Below, piece by piece: positions 15,519-25,152 of a stretch of 44,764 bases of DNA. A program made the position numbers and the translations under genes. Position 1 is the first letter of the stretch, and the number at the start of each line of letters is the position of its first letter. Source of the DNA: Alkalibacterium gilvum (lineage in GTDB: Bacteria; Bacillota; Bacilli; Lactobacillales; Carnobacteriaceae_A); assembly GCF_900109085.1 (NCBI RefSeq), contig NZ_FNYW01000011.1, forward strand, positions 1-44,764, in the 5' to 3' direction. Below the pieces are notes generated by a model that did not search any database, was not told the DNA's origin, and saw nothing but the letters and a program-made list of their open reading frames with translations.

Positions 15519-16466
15519 TTATTTAACTCGTTTCAAAAAGGAACCAGGCACTTCAGACGTATAGCGTACAAGTTTATTAGTTCCAGGATGTACCAATACA
15601 AGAGTAGTCGCATGAAGTCCTAAACGTTTTATCGGATTTGTTTCTGCATCATAAAGCTTATCTCCAGCAATTGGATGGCCCATATCTTTTAAATGCGCAC
15701 GAATTTGATGCTTACGTCCAGTTTCTAATTCCATTTCCAATAATGAATAATTTTCATTGCCTAGTACTTTTCGGTAATGCGTGACTGCGTGTTTACCGCC
15801 ATTATCTTCTTGGTTGGAATACATTTTTATCCCCTTACTCTCTTTTAACCAAGAAGAAAGTTCCCCCTGTTCTTTTTCTACACGACCTTCCGCTAAGGCT
15901 GTATAAATACGTTCTTTTACTGTGTTTTTCCAGTCATTTTGTAAGACTTGCTGTATATCTTCTGACTTTGCATAAAGCATAACCCCAGATGTGTCTCTAT
16001 CCAAGCGATGAACAACAAAAATCTTATTATCAGGATTTTCTTTTTTTACATAGTCGCTTAGTTGGTTATAAGCTGTGGGTTCAGTCGGATCGTCAGCTGC
16101 AACAGACAGCAGCCCTGCCTCTTTATTTATAACAATAATATCACGGTCTTCATGTAAAATAGATAGCCCTACTAATTCTGAACGTTTTTTTGATTCTTTA
16201 TTACTCATCACACCGACTGTTTGGCCTGGTTTAAGTGGATGGTTATGCTGAGTAATTTCCTCGCCATCCACTGTCACTTGTCCACGAGTCAAGATGGATT
16301 TCACTGAGTTACGGCTTTTATTCGTAATAATTGAAAGTAAAAACGGCAACAGGGTCGTTTCTTCTTCCACTGTGTAATTATTGACTCCACGTTTATCAGA
16401 CTGAGCAGTGCTTTTACGTCGTTTATCGGCTTTTCTTTTTGGATTATGACTACGCTTTTTTTTCAT
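15519..16466 (-). CDS. RluA-family pseudouridine synthase with S4 domain
   Basis: This 315-residue enzyme has a lysine/arginine-rich start (about 1-30), an S4 RNA-binding domain (about 33-90, SRNSVKSILTRGQVTVDGEEI), and a RluA catalytic domain with HRLDRDTSGV (catalytic Asp in the R-L-D) and LETGRKHQIRAHL. It converts uridine to pseudouridine in RNA; the target cannot be read from sequence. A second RluA homologue, at 24246-25151, is the better RluD candidate. The start has AGGAG 9 nt upstream. It is separated by terminators from the GTPase gene, and the antiporter operon follows 111 nt after its stop, so read-through into that operon is possible. Confidence 0.85.
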   Translation of the reverse strand: MKKKRSHNPKRKADKRRKSTAQSDKRGVNNYTVEEETTLLPFLLSIITNKSRNSVKSILTRGQVTVDGEEITQHNHPLKPGQTVGVMSNKESKKRSELVGLSILHEDRDIIVINKEAGLLSVAADDPTEPTAYNQLSDYVKKENPDNKIFVVHRLDRDTSGVMLYAKSEDIQQVLQNDWKNTVKERIYTALAEGRVEKEQGELSSWLKESKGIKMYSNQEDNGGKHAVTHYRKVLGNENYSLLEMELETGRKHQIRAHLKDMGHPIAGDKLYDAETNPIKRLGLHATTLVLVHPGTNKLVRYTSEVPGSFLKRVK

Positions 16467-16500
16467 TTCGGTTCACTCCTAAAAATGTATATTCTTAAGT

Positions 16501-16520
16501 ATTATAACAGAAAACGTTTT
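16501..16520 (-). promoter_or_regulatory. Candidate promoter -10 and AAAACGTTTT palindrome for the pseudouridine synthase gene
   Basis: TATAAT on the minus strand (16501-16506) lies 35 nt before the start codon. No good -35 is seen. The palindrome AAAACGTTTT (16511-16520) sits just upstream and resembles half of a catabolite-repression (cre) site, with two mismatches to consensus. Confidence 0.35.
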
Positions 16521-16559
16521 AGAAATATGTACATAACTCATTGGAATTTTATCATAATA

Positions 16560-16603
16560 AAAACAGAAAGGCATCAATGGTTATATTTACGCCCTTCTGT
16601 TTT
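16560..16603 (-). terminator. Terminator of the DUF697 GTPase gene
   Basis: AAAACAGAA plus GGC (16560-16572) pairs with GCC plus TTCTGTTTT (16591-16603), with one internal mismatch. On the minus strand CTGTTTTTATTATG ends the stem. It starts 9 nt beyond the stop. Confidence 0.75.
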
Positions 16604-16611
16604 GTTCTTTT

Positions 16612-17892
16612 TCATTTTTTAGACAAATGATTTTTAATAAATGTTGAGACCGTTCGCACCATTTTCTTTTTGAATGGAACAGACGGACTTTTTTCCTCTT
16701 CCAAGTCTGAATAAGTATTCAACGCATCCTTCAAGGCGTCATCATCCTCAAATTCCAAATCTTTTGTTTTCAATTTTTGTCGATTCATCTTGATATTTTT
16801 TTTGAATTGCTTTCTCATCAAACGCTCTAAAAGTCCTAAGTCAATGCTCTCACCATTTTTTTCTTTGGTTGCAATAATACTTAATACTTCAATATAGCTT
16901 AAGGATAAGGCACTCGTTACGATAGAGGCGGTTGTTCCACTTATTATACCGCCAACGATTGTCCCAATCCCTGGTATAAATTTAAAGGCATTAGCTACAA
17001 CTGTCTTTCCTATCATTGTGGCCGATCCCGTCCCGCCAACAGCCGCTATAATACTAATAATCGTTGACTTATCCATTGATATACCAAAAATAGCTGTTAT
17101 ATGTGCCAACAAAGTCACCTGCATTGGAACTAAAACTGAAGCATCTGAAAAAGGTATCGGGGCAAAACCGACGCCAAAGGTTGTGGCCACATATCGGGAT
17201 GCCCAACGTCTGGCAGCTTTGGCCTTTCGTTCTATGTCTGCCTGCTGGGCGTTGTTAAAAGCTTCTCTGCTCTCCTTTGGAATGAGTTGCAGTGTCTTTT
17301 CAATCAATTCTTTTAATCCAAATCGAGGAATAACATAATTATCTGATATTTCATACGGTTCAGACATAACATTTTGAACGGCAGCCACAGGCAGATTCAT
17401 ATCCTCCAAATAATTAGAAAAGGCATCGGCAGGTTTACCAATTGACTGTGTTAAAACAAGAATAACTGGAAGGATCTCGGAAATTTCTTTGATCAATTCG
17501 ATTTCCATATCCTCTATACGGGAAGAATTTGCCTGTATACAATAGTAAACGGCATGAATAGCTTCACTTGAGTGTTTATTATCTTGAACAAGATTAAATA
17601 TTTCTTTCATCACTTGTTTTTGAACTTTCTGCTGTAATTCTAGCCCTCTCGTATCATATAATACAATGGGAACGCCCTCTTTGCTGATACGACGAAGATG
17701 TTTCGTGACCGGTTTACCAATACCCGTATCTGCTAGTTGTTCACGAAAAACATTGTTGATTAGTGTGCTCTTACCCACACCTGTTTTCCCAGCAATCAGA
17801 ATATTAACCGGGCTCATCTTTTCAACTTCCGATTCAGTTTTTTCTAATATTTCCTGTATCATATTATATTTACTGCTTGGTTGTTTCATCAT
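16612..17892 (-). CDS. GTPase with C-terminal DUF697 membrane region
   Basis: This 426-residue protein has a P-loop GAGE-type GTPase start: AGKTGVGKST (residues 34-43), G3 DTRGLE at 80-85. The G4 position reads VLTQSIGKP rather than N/TKxD, so guanine specificity is unusual. From about 215 on, a DUF697-like region has glycine-rich hydrophobic stretches (about 255-330; GGTGSATMIGKTVVA and IPGIGTIVGGIISG) that may enter the membrane. The tail is charged and basic. It resembles YcjF/Era-like GTPases with DUF697, whose role is poorly known. The ribosome binding site GAGGAGG is strong. The gene is single, with its own terminator. Confidence 0.8.
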   Translation of the reverse strand: MMKQPSSKYNMIQEILEKTESEVEKMSPVNILIAGKTGVGKSTLINNVFREQLADTGIGKPVTKHLRRISKEGVPIVLYDTRGLELQQKVQKQVMKEIFNLVQDNKHSSEAIHAVYYCIQANSSRIEDMEIELIKEISEILPVILVLTQSIGKPADAFSNYLEDMNLPVAAVQNVMSEPYEISDNYVIPRFGLKELIEKTLQLIPKESREAFNNAQQADIERKAKAARRWASRYVATTFGVGFAPIPFSDASVLVPMQVTLLAHITAIFGISMDKSTIISIIAAVGGTGSATMIGKTVVANAFKFIPGIGTIVGGIISGTTASIVTSALSLSYIEVLSIIATKEKNGESIDLGLLERLMRKQFKKNIKMNRQKLKTKDLEFEDDDALKDALNTYSDLEEEKSPSVPFKKKMVRTVSTFIKNHLSKK

Positions 17893-18012
17893 CGTCCTCC
17901 TCGGTTGTTTAACTATAGTTTACCATGAAGTGATCTGTTTAACTAAGAAGAATCATTTTATACATGGTGCTAATAGGATACTATTCTCTTAGTTTCTCCA
18001 TATTTATTCTAA

Positions 18013-18070
18013 AAAAAAGCTTTCAAAGAAACAACCAAGATATATGGTCTTCTTCAAAAGCGCGTTTTTT
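18013..18070 (-). terminator. Possible terminator of the YrrS-like gene
   Basis: Between the A-rich 18013-18020 and T-run 18064-18070 lies a weak hairpin pairing GAAGAAGACCA with TTGGTTGTTTC imperfectly on the minus strand, followed by CTTTTTTTT. The rest of the 17893-18086 gap contains a repeated TGTTTAACTA (two copies, about 30 bp apart) upstream of the GTPase gene, which could be an operator. Confidence 0.35.
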
Positions 18071-18086
18071 TATTTATCTATTTATT

Positions 18087-18806
18087 TTATCGGTACTCTG
18101 AAGGAACGCTATCTAATTCCTCTGCTTCAGTAATGTGCCACTCACCTTCGCCATATTGTAAATAGACACGATAAACAGTGTTTTTATCACTATCTGAAAC
18201 CACGGTGAATGCGCGTCCTGGGCCATTATTTCCTACCCACCAAGTAATCATATTACCTTGTGAAATACCACTTACAGCACTGGCGTTTTGTGCAATAGCA
18301 GCACGGTCACCGGAGTTATCACCAAAACTAATGTTATAACTTTCATCTAATGGTGCATCAGACTCAACGTCTGCCTCCGTATCTTCCGCATTCTCAGACT
18401 CTTCTGCATTATCTTTTGAGTCGTCAGCGTTATCGTCAGTATCGCTGTCGTTTTCTTCGGTTGCTTCATCTTGTTCAGATTCTTCTTCATTAGAACTTTT
18501 TTCTTCGGAAGTAACATCAGAATTATTCGTTTCCTCGGACGCATCAGTTTTTTCCTCGTCGGCTTTCTTTCCAGATTCGGATGAATTCTCTTGTGTATCC
18601 TGTTCGGCTTTAGATATGGCTTCCGTGCCTGATGCAGCATTCTGTTCCTCAGACGTTTTCACGTCATCTTGACTCGCAAAAATGAAAATAACGAGTCCGC
18701 CTAGTATAACTAGCAATAAACCAATAACAATATAATAAATCTTTTCTATTTTACCTTTCTTCTTTTTCTTTTCTGAATTATTTTTATTTGTTCGTGTTTT
18801 GTTCAT
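18087..18806 (-). CDS. YrrS-like (DUF1510) membrane-anchored protein
   Basis: The 239-residue protein has a basic cytoplasmic start (1-25, KKKKKGKIEK), one membrane helix (about 26-46, IVIGLLLVILGGLVIFIFAS), and a long acidic, Ser/Glu/Asp/Asn-rich linker (about 50-150) of low complexity. The C-terminal globular domain of about 85 residues contains SGISQGNMITWWVGNNGPGRAF, TVYRVYLQYGEGEWHITEAEEL. That matches the DUF1510 domain of B. subtilis YrrS, found outside the membrane and linked to cell-wall synthesis genes (yrrR/pbpI) there. Here no penicillin-binding protein gene is adjacent. Ribosome binding site GGAAGGAAG. Confidence 0.7.
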   Translation of the reverse strand: MNKTRTNKNNSEKKKKKGKIEKIYYIVIGLLLVILGGLVIFIFASQDDVKTSEEQNAASGTEAISKAEQDTQENSSESGKKADEEKTDASEETNNSDVTSEEKSSNEEESEQDEATEENDSDTDDNADDSKDNAEESENAEDTEADVESDAPLDESYNISFGDNSGDRAAIAQNASAVSGISQGNMITWWVGNNGPGRAFTVVSDSDKNTVYRVYLQYGEGEWHITEAEELDSVPSEYR

Positions 18807-18945
18807 GATAGACTTCCTTCCTTTTCATCTATATTAACTCTTTAAGGAGTGTATCACATAACAGTGATCTTAATGAGTAATTAACATAACAATGTGACGA
18901 CAATCATTTCAACTATATTTCTATCAAATATATCTTGACTGTTCC

Positions 18946-19548
18946 TTATTTATGGGAGGTTATTTTCCTCAAAGGTAGTGTAACAAGCGGTGCAATAATA
19001 GCGGCTGCGATGGCTTCGGCAACACCATTGGTTCCTACAATAACAGCTAGCGCTCCCGCTAAATTACTGATATCGACATCAATGGCTTGGGCATACGTTT
19101 CCCCGTAAAAGAGATAGATAAAGAATAATACAAAGATAGTATTTGTAAAAGAGCCAACAACCGAAGCACTTGCTAAAGCCAACTTATCTCGCTTAGAGAA
19201 AATACGTCTAAATAAAGCATAGCCCCATCCTGTGAATAGGCCAATAAGTATACGAGGAAGCAAGGCGATCATCGGATTTGTCCAAAGCAATAAGTCCAAA
19301 GGAGTCGCAGGCATTGTATAGGCACGTATCATACGTGTTACACCCCAAATTGCTCCAATAATCATTCCATCAGTGGTACTCATCGTTAAGGTAGCAACAA
19401 TTACGGTAACGTGTATAATCGTTGGGTTTAGTGGTGGTATTGGAATATTACCTAAAAAAGGCACAAAATTTTGAATCAATATAATGGCCGTTAATATACC
19501 TAATAAGGCAATGCGGCGTGGTTTTGATTTTTTTCGGTTCAATGACAT
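18946..19548 (-). CDS. ECF transporter substrate-binding (S) component, PanT-like
   Basis: This 200-residue protein has about six membrane helices. The N-terminus, KPRRIALLGILTAIILIQNFVPF, carries the A-L-x-x-A-type motif that contacts the ECF T-component. NIPIPPLNPTIIHVTVIV, GAIWGVTRMIRAY and TNPMIALLPRILIGL match the ECF_trnsprt family (PF12822), in which PanT takes up pantothenate. The vitamin assignment is tentative, and thiazole or another B-vitamin precursor is possible. It lies 34 nt after a MarR-type regulator gene on the same strand, so it is likely expressed with, and controlled by, that protein. The energising ecfA/T genes are not in this window. Confidence 0.75.
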   Translation of the reverse strand: MSLNRKKSKPRRIALLGILTAIILIQNFVPFLGNIPIPPLNPTIIHVTVIVATLTMSTTDGMIIGAIWGVTRMIRAYTMPATPLDLLLWTNPMIALLPRILIGLFTGWGYALFRRIFSKRDKLALASASVVGSFTNTIFVLFFIYLFYGETYAQAIDVDISNLAGALAVIVGTNGVAEAIAAAIIAPLVTLPLRKITSHK

Positions 19549-19582
19549 AGCGTTACTCCTTTATAAAAAAGACATGGTTGAA

Positions 19583-20017
19583 TCAAGTCATACGGTTGTT
19601 CATACTACGATTTAAGCGGCCAAGTAGCACAGTCAACATATGTGCCTCTTCTTCTGTCCAACCAGAAACAATATTCTTGAATTTGTCTTCCAATTTCGTT
19701 TGGTAGTCTTTATATGTTTCATTTGCTTGTTCATTCAGCTTGAAATAGACAAATCGCTTATCGCTACCCGTTGTTTTAGTAACTAGGCTTTTGCGTACGA
19801 GCGCATTCATTTGTCGGCTAACGGTTGATTTATCTAAACGACTTTCTTTAGTAATTTGTTTTAACGTCATTTCATCTTCTCCAATAATTTCTATTAGATT
19901 TATTGTGGAATGAGAAAGGTCCAAATCGTAAAGTAAATGATCAGTGACGTATTTGTAGTATTGATTCAATTCCGTAATTTTATCAAGTAATTGTGTAGAA
20001 TTTTTAATATTGTCCAT
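19583..20017 (-). CDS. MarR-family transcriptional regulator
   Basis: This 144-residue protein has the MarR winged-helix pattern: a dimerising first helix, NLIEIIGEDEMTLKQITKESRLDKSTVSRQMNAL as the DNA-binding helices, and the wing KSLVTKTTGSDKRFVYFKLNEQ. The start is ATG 20015-20017, because AGAGGGG precedes it; the longer frame starts 13 codons earlier without such a site. It is the first gene of a two-gene unit with the ECF S-component, and its promoter at 20056-20084 overlaps possible palindromic operators. Autoregulation and control of the transporter gene are inferred. Confidence 0.85.
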   Translation of the reverse strand: MDNIKNSTQLLDKITELNQYYKYVTDHLLYDLDLSHSTINLIEIIGEDEMTLKQITKESRLDKSTVSRQMNALVRKSLVTKTTGSDKRFVYFKLNEQANETYKDYQTKLEDKFKNIVSGWTEEEAHMLTVLLGRLNRSMNNRMT

Positions 20018-20055
20018 GTTACCCCTCTTTCTTAATCCTTTATTTGTATACGTCA

Positions 20056-20084
20056 ACTATATCATGATGTCGAACCCTGAGCAA
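20056..20084 (-). promoter_or_regulatory. Promoter of the marR-ECF unit
   Basis: Minus-strand TTGCTC (20079-20084) and TATAGT (20056-20061) are 17 nt apart. GTATAC (20046-20051) and ATCATGAT (20061-20068) palindromes flank the -10 and could be MarR sites. Confidence 0.5.
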
Positions 20085-20098
20085 TAAAAACCTCCTTG

Positions 20099-20128
20099 TT
20101 GGAACAGGTATTCATTTAATGCTATAAT
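20099..20128 (+). promoter_or_regulatory. Promoter of rqcH
   Basis: TTGGAA (20099-20104) and TATAAT (20123-20128) are 18 nt apart, about 35 nt before the start codon. It is divergent from the marR promoter, the two -35 elements being only 14 bp apart. Confidence 0.65.
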
Positions 20129-20162
20129 GATAAGGAGTTTTTATAGATAGGAGTGAGACACT

Positions 20163-21869
20163 ATGTCTTTTGACGGTCTTTTCGTCCACGGTTTAAGAAA
20201 TGAGTTAGCTGATGAACTAATTGGTGGACGTATTTCAAAAATACACCAACCATATGATAATGAAGTAATTTTACGCATTCGATCTAATCGAAAAAATAAG
20301 TCTCTATTACTGTCTGCCCATCCGCAGTATGCACGCGTGCAGTTGACAGAGATTCCTTATGATAATCCTGCACAAGCACCTAACTATTGTATGGTGCTAC
20401 GTAAGTACTTGGATGGTGCAATTATCGAAACAATTGAACAAACAGAGAACGATCGTGTCCTAACTTTTACGTTTAACAAGCGTAATGAGCTTGGCGACAC
20501 CGAATATCTTTCTCTCATCATTGAAATTATGGGACGGCACAGTAACGTCTTACTTGTAAATACGGAAGACAATAAATTGATTGACGCGATTCGTCATGTT
20601 CCCGCAAGTCAGAATAGTTATCGTACCCTATTACCAGGTTTTGATTATGTAAAAGCACCAAGCCAGGATAGACAAAATCCGTTTGATTACACAGGGCCTT
20701 TTCCAGTCGAGGCATTTGCTTTCAAAGATAAAGTCAAATGGATCCAGCAAACGTTTCAAGGGTTTGGTAAGGATTCTGCACAGGAACTCGCTTTCCGTAT
20801 GGATAACAGTTCAGATGATTCGCCAAAGGCTATCTTTCAATATTTTATGGCCCCTTTTAAGGCAGATAATTTAAACCCTACCCTTACTAAAAAAGATCAG
20901 AAAGAGTTCTTCTCCCCTGTTCCTTATCAGGTTTTAGATGGTGAAAAACTTCCCTATGATTCTTTAAATAAATTAATGGACCGTTACTACCAGAACAAAG
21001 CTGAGCGTGATCGTGTGCATCAGCAGTCCAATGATTTAACGCATTTAGTTAAGAATTTGTATCAAAAAAACAAGAAAAAGATTCAAAAATTAAAGAAAGA
21101 AATGATCCAAACAGAAAAGGCGGATGCCTACAAAGTAAAGGGAGAAGTTTTGACGGCTTACCTTCATGAAGTCAATCAAGGCGATGCGTCGATTACCTTG
21201 CCTAACTTTTATGAAGAAGAAAAATCTTTAGAGATTGCTTTGGACCCTCAAAAAACACCCTCTGAAAACGCACAATATTATTTTTCACGCTATCAGAAGT
21301 TGAAAAACGCAAAAAGTCATTTAACGAAACAATTAAAATCAACCCGACATGAGTTGAACTACTTTGACACGGTACTAACTCAGTTGTCTATTGCAAGTAC
21401 TTCAGATATTGAAGATATTCGCGATGAGTTACGCGATGGAAACTACTTGAAAAAGAAGAAAGGTAAAAAGAACCGGAACAAGAAGAACAAAAAATCTAAT
21501 CCTGAAGTTTTTGTTTCCACAGACGGTACGCGTATCCTTGTTGGTAAGAACAATACCCAAAATGATGAGTTAACTTTGAAAAAAGCACATAAAAAGTACT
21601 GGTTTGCTCATGCCAAAAACATTCCAGGTTCTCACGTTATTATTGAAGAAATAAATCCTTCAGAACAAACAATTGAGGAAGCCTGTCTACTCGCTGCTTA
21701 TTATAGTAAGTATCGGCTGTCCTCTTCTGTTCCAGTGGATGTTGTCCAAGTCAAGCATATTAAAAAACCAAATGGAGCTAAACCTGGCTTTGTCGTTTAC
21801 GAAGGACAATCGACCTATTACGTAACGCCAAGCGATGAGAAGACCCGTGAGTTAAAAGCTAAAAAATAA
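20163..21869 (+). CDS. rqcH: RqcH/Rqc2-type ribosome quality control factor (NFACT protein)
   Basis: The 568-residue protein shows the NFACT layout. NFACT-N (about 1-175) has FDGLFVHGLRNELADELIGGRI, MVLRKYLDGA and EIMGRHSNVLLVN. A helix-hairpin-helix part (about 180-260) is followed by two coiled-coil arms (about 270-330 and 355-420). NFACT-R (about 455-560) has DGTRILVGKNNTQNDELTLKKA and YWFAHAKNIPGSHVII. In B. subtilis RqcH binds stalled 50S subunits and adds alanine tails with tRNA-Ala; older annotation calls it fibronectin-binding protein. A very basic K/N/R stretch (about 439-457) before NFACT-R is a family feature for RNA contact. The gene has its own promoter and terminator. Confidence 0.9.
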   Translation: MSFDGLFVHGLRNELADELIGGRISKIHQPYDNEVILRIRSNRKNKSLLLSAHPQYARVQLTEIPYDNPAQAPNYCMVLRKYLDGAIIETIEQTENDRVLTFTFNKRNELGDTEYLSLIIEIMGRHSNVLLVNTEDNKLIDAIRHVPASQNSYRTLLPGFDYVKAPSQDRQNPFDYTGPFPVEAFAFKDKVKWIQQTFQGFGKDSAQELAFRMDNSSDDSPKAIFQYFMAPFKADNLNPTLTKKDQKEFFSPVPYQVLDGEKLPYDSLNKLMDRYYQNKAERDRVHQQSNDLTHLVKNLYQKNKKKIQKLKKEMIQTEKADAYKVKGEVLTAYLHEVNQGDASITLPNFYEEEKSLEIALDPQKTPSENAQYYFSRYQKLKNAKSHLTKQLKSTRHELNYFDTVLTQLSIASTSDIEDIRDELRDGNYLKKKKGKKNRNKKNKKSNPEVFVSTDGTRILVGKNNTQNDELTLKKAHKKYWFAHAKNIPGSHVIIEEINPSEQTIEEACLLAAYYSKYRLSSSVPVDVVQVKHIKKPNGAKPGFVVYEGQSTYYVTPSDEKTRELKAKK

Positions 21870-21879
21870 AAAGTATAAG

Positions 21880-21911
21880 AGGCTAGGATATAAATTTCTC
21901 CTAGCCTTTTA
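21880..21911 (+). terminator. rqcH terminator
   Basis: AGGCTAGGA (21880-21888) pairs with TCCTAGCCT (21899-21907) and a T-run follows. It begins 11 nt after the stop. Confidence 0.85.
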
Positions 21912-22017
21912 ACATTTCTAAAGTAGTTTAATTATGCTCCAAAAAATGATCTAACATCCCTTCTAAGTTCTCGCGAACGCCCCTTTCTTTTCTTTGAAAA
22001 AACAGGGCATTATCTAA

Positions 22018-22054
22018 AACAAACAGCCTAGATAAATGCTCTAGGCTGTTTGTT
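22018..22054 (-). terminator. Terminator of the fasciclin gene
   Basis: A perfect 15-bp stem, AACAAACAGCCTAGA (22018-22032) with its complement at 22040-22054, encloses a 7-nt loop. On the minus strand it ends in TTTGTTTTAG. It lies 26 nt past the stop codon. Confidence 0.8.
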
Positions 22055-22079
22055 ATTCTCGTATTATGTTTCGTTAATT

Positions 22080-22727
22080 TTACTGCTTAGTTGGCTTGTG
22101 TACAAGAACAAAAATAAAGGCTGCCGCAGCTGAAATCATACCAAATAATAAGATCGAGCTTGATTCAATACCCGTTTCTGGTACGTCATCTTCTTCCATA
22201 TCAACTTCTTGTAACTCGAAATTATCAGGAACTAAAATCTTATCAATAACATGAACAACGCCATTTGATGCTTCAATATCCGTGTCAACAATCATAGAAT
22301 CGTTGACCATTGGATCTCCACTTAAATCAAATGTTACGGCTTGTCCATTGACTGTATCAGCTTCCAGGCCGTCTGTTAAATCTCCGGCAAGTACTTTTCC
22401 AGGAACAACGTGGTAAGTTAAGACGTTAGCCAAGTCTGGTTGGGCCAATAGCTCTTCTGCTGTTACATCTAGAGCTTCAAGCAAGTCCATAAATGCTTGA
22501 TTTGTAGGTGCAAAAACTGTGAACGGGCCATCTCCTTGGAGTGTCTCAACTAAATCAGCACGCTGTAGTGCCGAGACTAAAATACTAAAATTTTCATTTC
22601 CTAAGGCGATTTCCACAATATCTTGTTCTTCTTCTGTATGACTGTCAGCGAATGCGGTTGGGACTAGAGCGAACGCGAGGGTGAATGCGGTTACAAATGA
22701 TAAAAACGTTTTAATCATTTTTGACAT
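22080..22727 (-). CDS. Secreted fasciclin-domain protein with a VPETG cell-wall sorting signal
   Basis: The 215-residue protein has a signal peptide (1-27, ending TAFADS), one fasciclin (FAS1) domain (about 38-172; GPFTVFAPTNQAF and NGVVHVIDKILVP are the H1 and H2 motifs), and a C-terminal sorting signal: VPETG at 182-186, a hydrophobic segment (ILLFGMISAAAAFIFVLV) and a short basic tail. FAS1 domains mediate adhesion. VPETG is an LPxTG-like motif used by sortases. The divergent neighbour is a class B-like sortase with a promoter region of only 135 bp between them, so dedicated anchoring of this protein by that enzyme is plausible. A terminator follows the gene. Confidence 0.9.
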   Translation of the reverse strand: MSKMIKTFLSFVTAFTLAFALVPTAFADSHTEEEQDIVEIALGNENFSILVSALQRADLVETLQGDGPFTVFAPTNQAFMDLLEALDVTAEELLAQPDLANVLTYHVVPGKVLAGDLTDGLEADTVNGQAVTFDLSGDPMVNDSMIVDTDIEASNGVVHVIDKILVPDNFELQEVDMEEDDVPETGIESSSILLFGMISAAAAFIFVLVHKPTKQ

Positions 22728-22786
22728 AATCTTTCTCCCCTTCTTCTTACAAGATAGTAAAATTGATTACTCAACCTTACTTCTTT

Positions 22787-22815
22787 ATAATAAAGTTGTC
22801 GTCATGAACATTCAA
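22787..22815 (-). promoter_or_regulatory. Promoter of the fasciclin gene
   Basis: Minus-strand TTGAAT (22810-22815) and TATTAT (22787-22792) are exactly 17 nt apart and lie about 60 nt before the start codon. Confidence 0.55.
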
Positions 22816-22862
22816 CTATTAACACTTCGAATTAGAACTACTTACAAAAAGGAGGGAATTAA

Positions 22863-23630
22863 ATGAGGAAGACATCACTTCTCGTTGCTTTAGCATCACT
22901 CTTTTTCCTGTTCTTTATTTTAATGATCCAATCGCAATTAGAACAATCGTCTACTGCTAGCGTCCCTTCGATCCCAACAGAAAATACAGAAACCACTTTT
23001 GAGCAATCATCTATTTTAGACTTAAATGACCAGGAATCAGAGGCTATCGCTTCACAAGTCCAAACCTTTCCTATTCAATCTAATCCTTCTGCGAAATACT
23101 ATGACCTCAACTCAGATTACGTCGGCTGGCTAAAAATTGGTGGAACAGTCATTGATTATCCCGTAGTAAAGAGTTCTGATAATAAATTTTATCTTAACCA
23201 TGATTTTTATAAAGACGAACATATACTTGGAGCAATTTTTATGGACTACCGAAATATTGGCATGGGGCAAGATGATCATACTATATTATATGGCCATTAC
23301 ACTCAAAGCGGTTTAATGTTTGCGGAATTAGATAAGTTTTTATCAGAATCATTTACCAATAAAAATCCCACTATTAATTTTATGGATCCTTATACTAAAC
23401 GAACATATAAAATTTTTTCTGTCCATGTTGCAGAAGCTGACTCTAATTACATCAAGACTTCTTTTAAAGAGGATGATCTAAAAAAGTATGCTGAAAAACT
23501 GAAAGCTAACTCTGCTTATCCAATCGATTCAGAATTAAAAGGAAATCCCAAACTCATAACGCTTATTTCCTGTAACTATTCAGTGGATGATGGTCGTGTT
23601 TATGTTCACGCTTATGAAATAACGGAATAA
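22863..23630 (+). CDS. Class B-like sortase
   Basis: The 255-residue transpeptidase has an N-terminal membrane anchor (about 5-23), a linker to 80 and a sortase fold. The catalytic triad is visible: His145 in LYGHYTQSG, Cys237 in TLISCNYS and Arg245 in DDGRVYVHA. DYPVVKSSDNKFYLNHDF and ILGAIFMDYRN are class B features, as is the longer helix between strands 6 and 7. Class B enzymes usually attach NPQTN-type proteins or build pili. Here the likely substrate is the adjacent fasciclin protein with VPETG. AAGGAGG lies 7 nt before the ATG. The gene ends against a large terminator shared with pyrR. Confidence 0.85.
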   Translation: MRKTSLLVALASLFFLFFILMIQSQLEQSSTASVPSIPTENTETTFEQSSILDLNDQESEAIASQVQTFPIQSNPSAKYYDLNSDYVGWLKIGGTVIDYPVVKSSDNKFYLNHDFYKDEHILGAIFMDYRNIGMGQDDHTILYGHYTQSGLMFAELDKFLSESFTNKNPTINFMDPYTKRTYKIFSVHVAEADSNYIKTSFKEDDLKKYAEKLKANSAYPIDSELKGNPKLITLISCNYSVDDGRVYVHAYEITE

Positions 23631-23679
23631 AAATAAAATGAGGCAAGAGAGTTCTATTTACTCTCTTGCCTCATTTTAT

Positions 23680-23681
<2 letters not shown>
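23631..23681. terminator. Bidirectional terminator between the sortase gene and pyrR
   Basis: A perfect 21-bp inverted repeat (23631-23651 with 23661-23681, loop of 9) fills the entire gap between the two convergent genes. It starts at the base after the sortase stop and overlaps the first two bases of the pyrR stop codon. Its A/T-rich outer ends (AAATAAAA/TTTTATTT) give a U-tract in both directions. Confidence 0.9.
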
Positions 23682-25151
<1,470 letters not shown>

Positions 25152-25152
25152 T

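Noticed and set aside
16509-16522. cre-like site before the pseudouridine synthase gene
   Set aside because: Two mismatches to the consensus on either strand, and no metabolic reason for catabolite control; kept only as a note with the promoter.
21928-22075. Minus-strand open frame whose end reads like a protein C-terminus (FFQRKERGVRENLEGMLDHF)
   Set aside because: It has no start codon at its beginning, and its middle is the perfect terminator stem of the fasciclin gene. It could be an old gene remnant, but support is too weak for a call.
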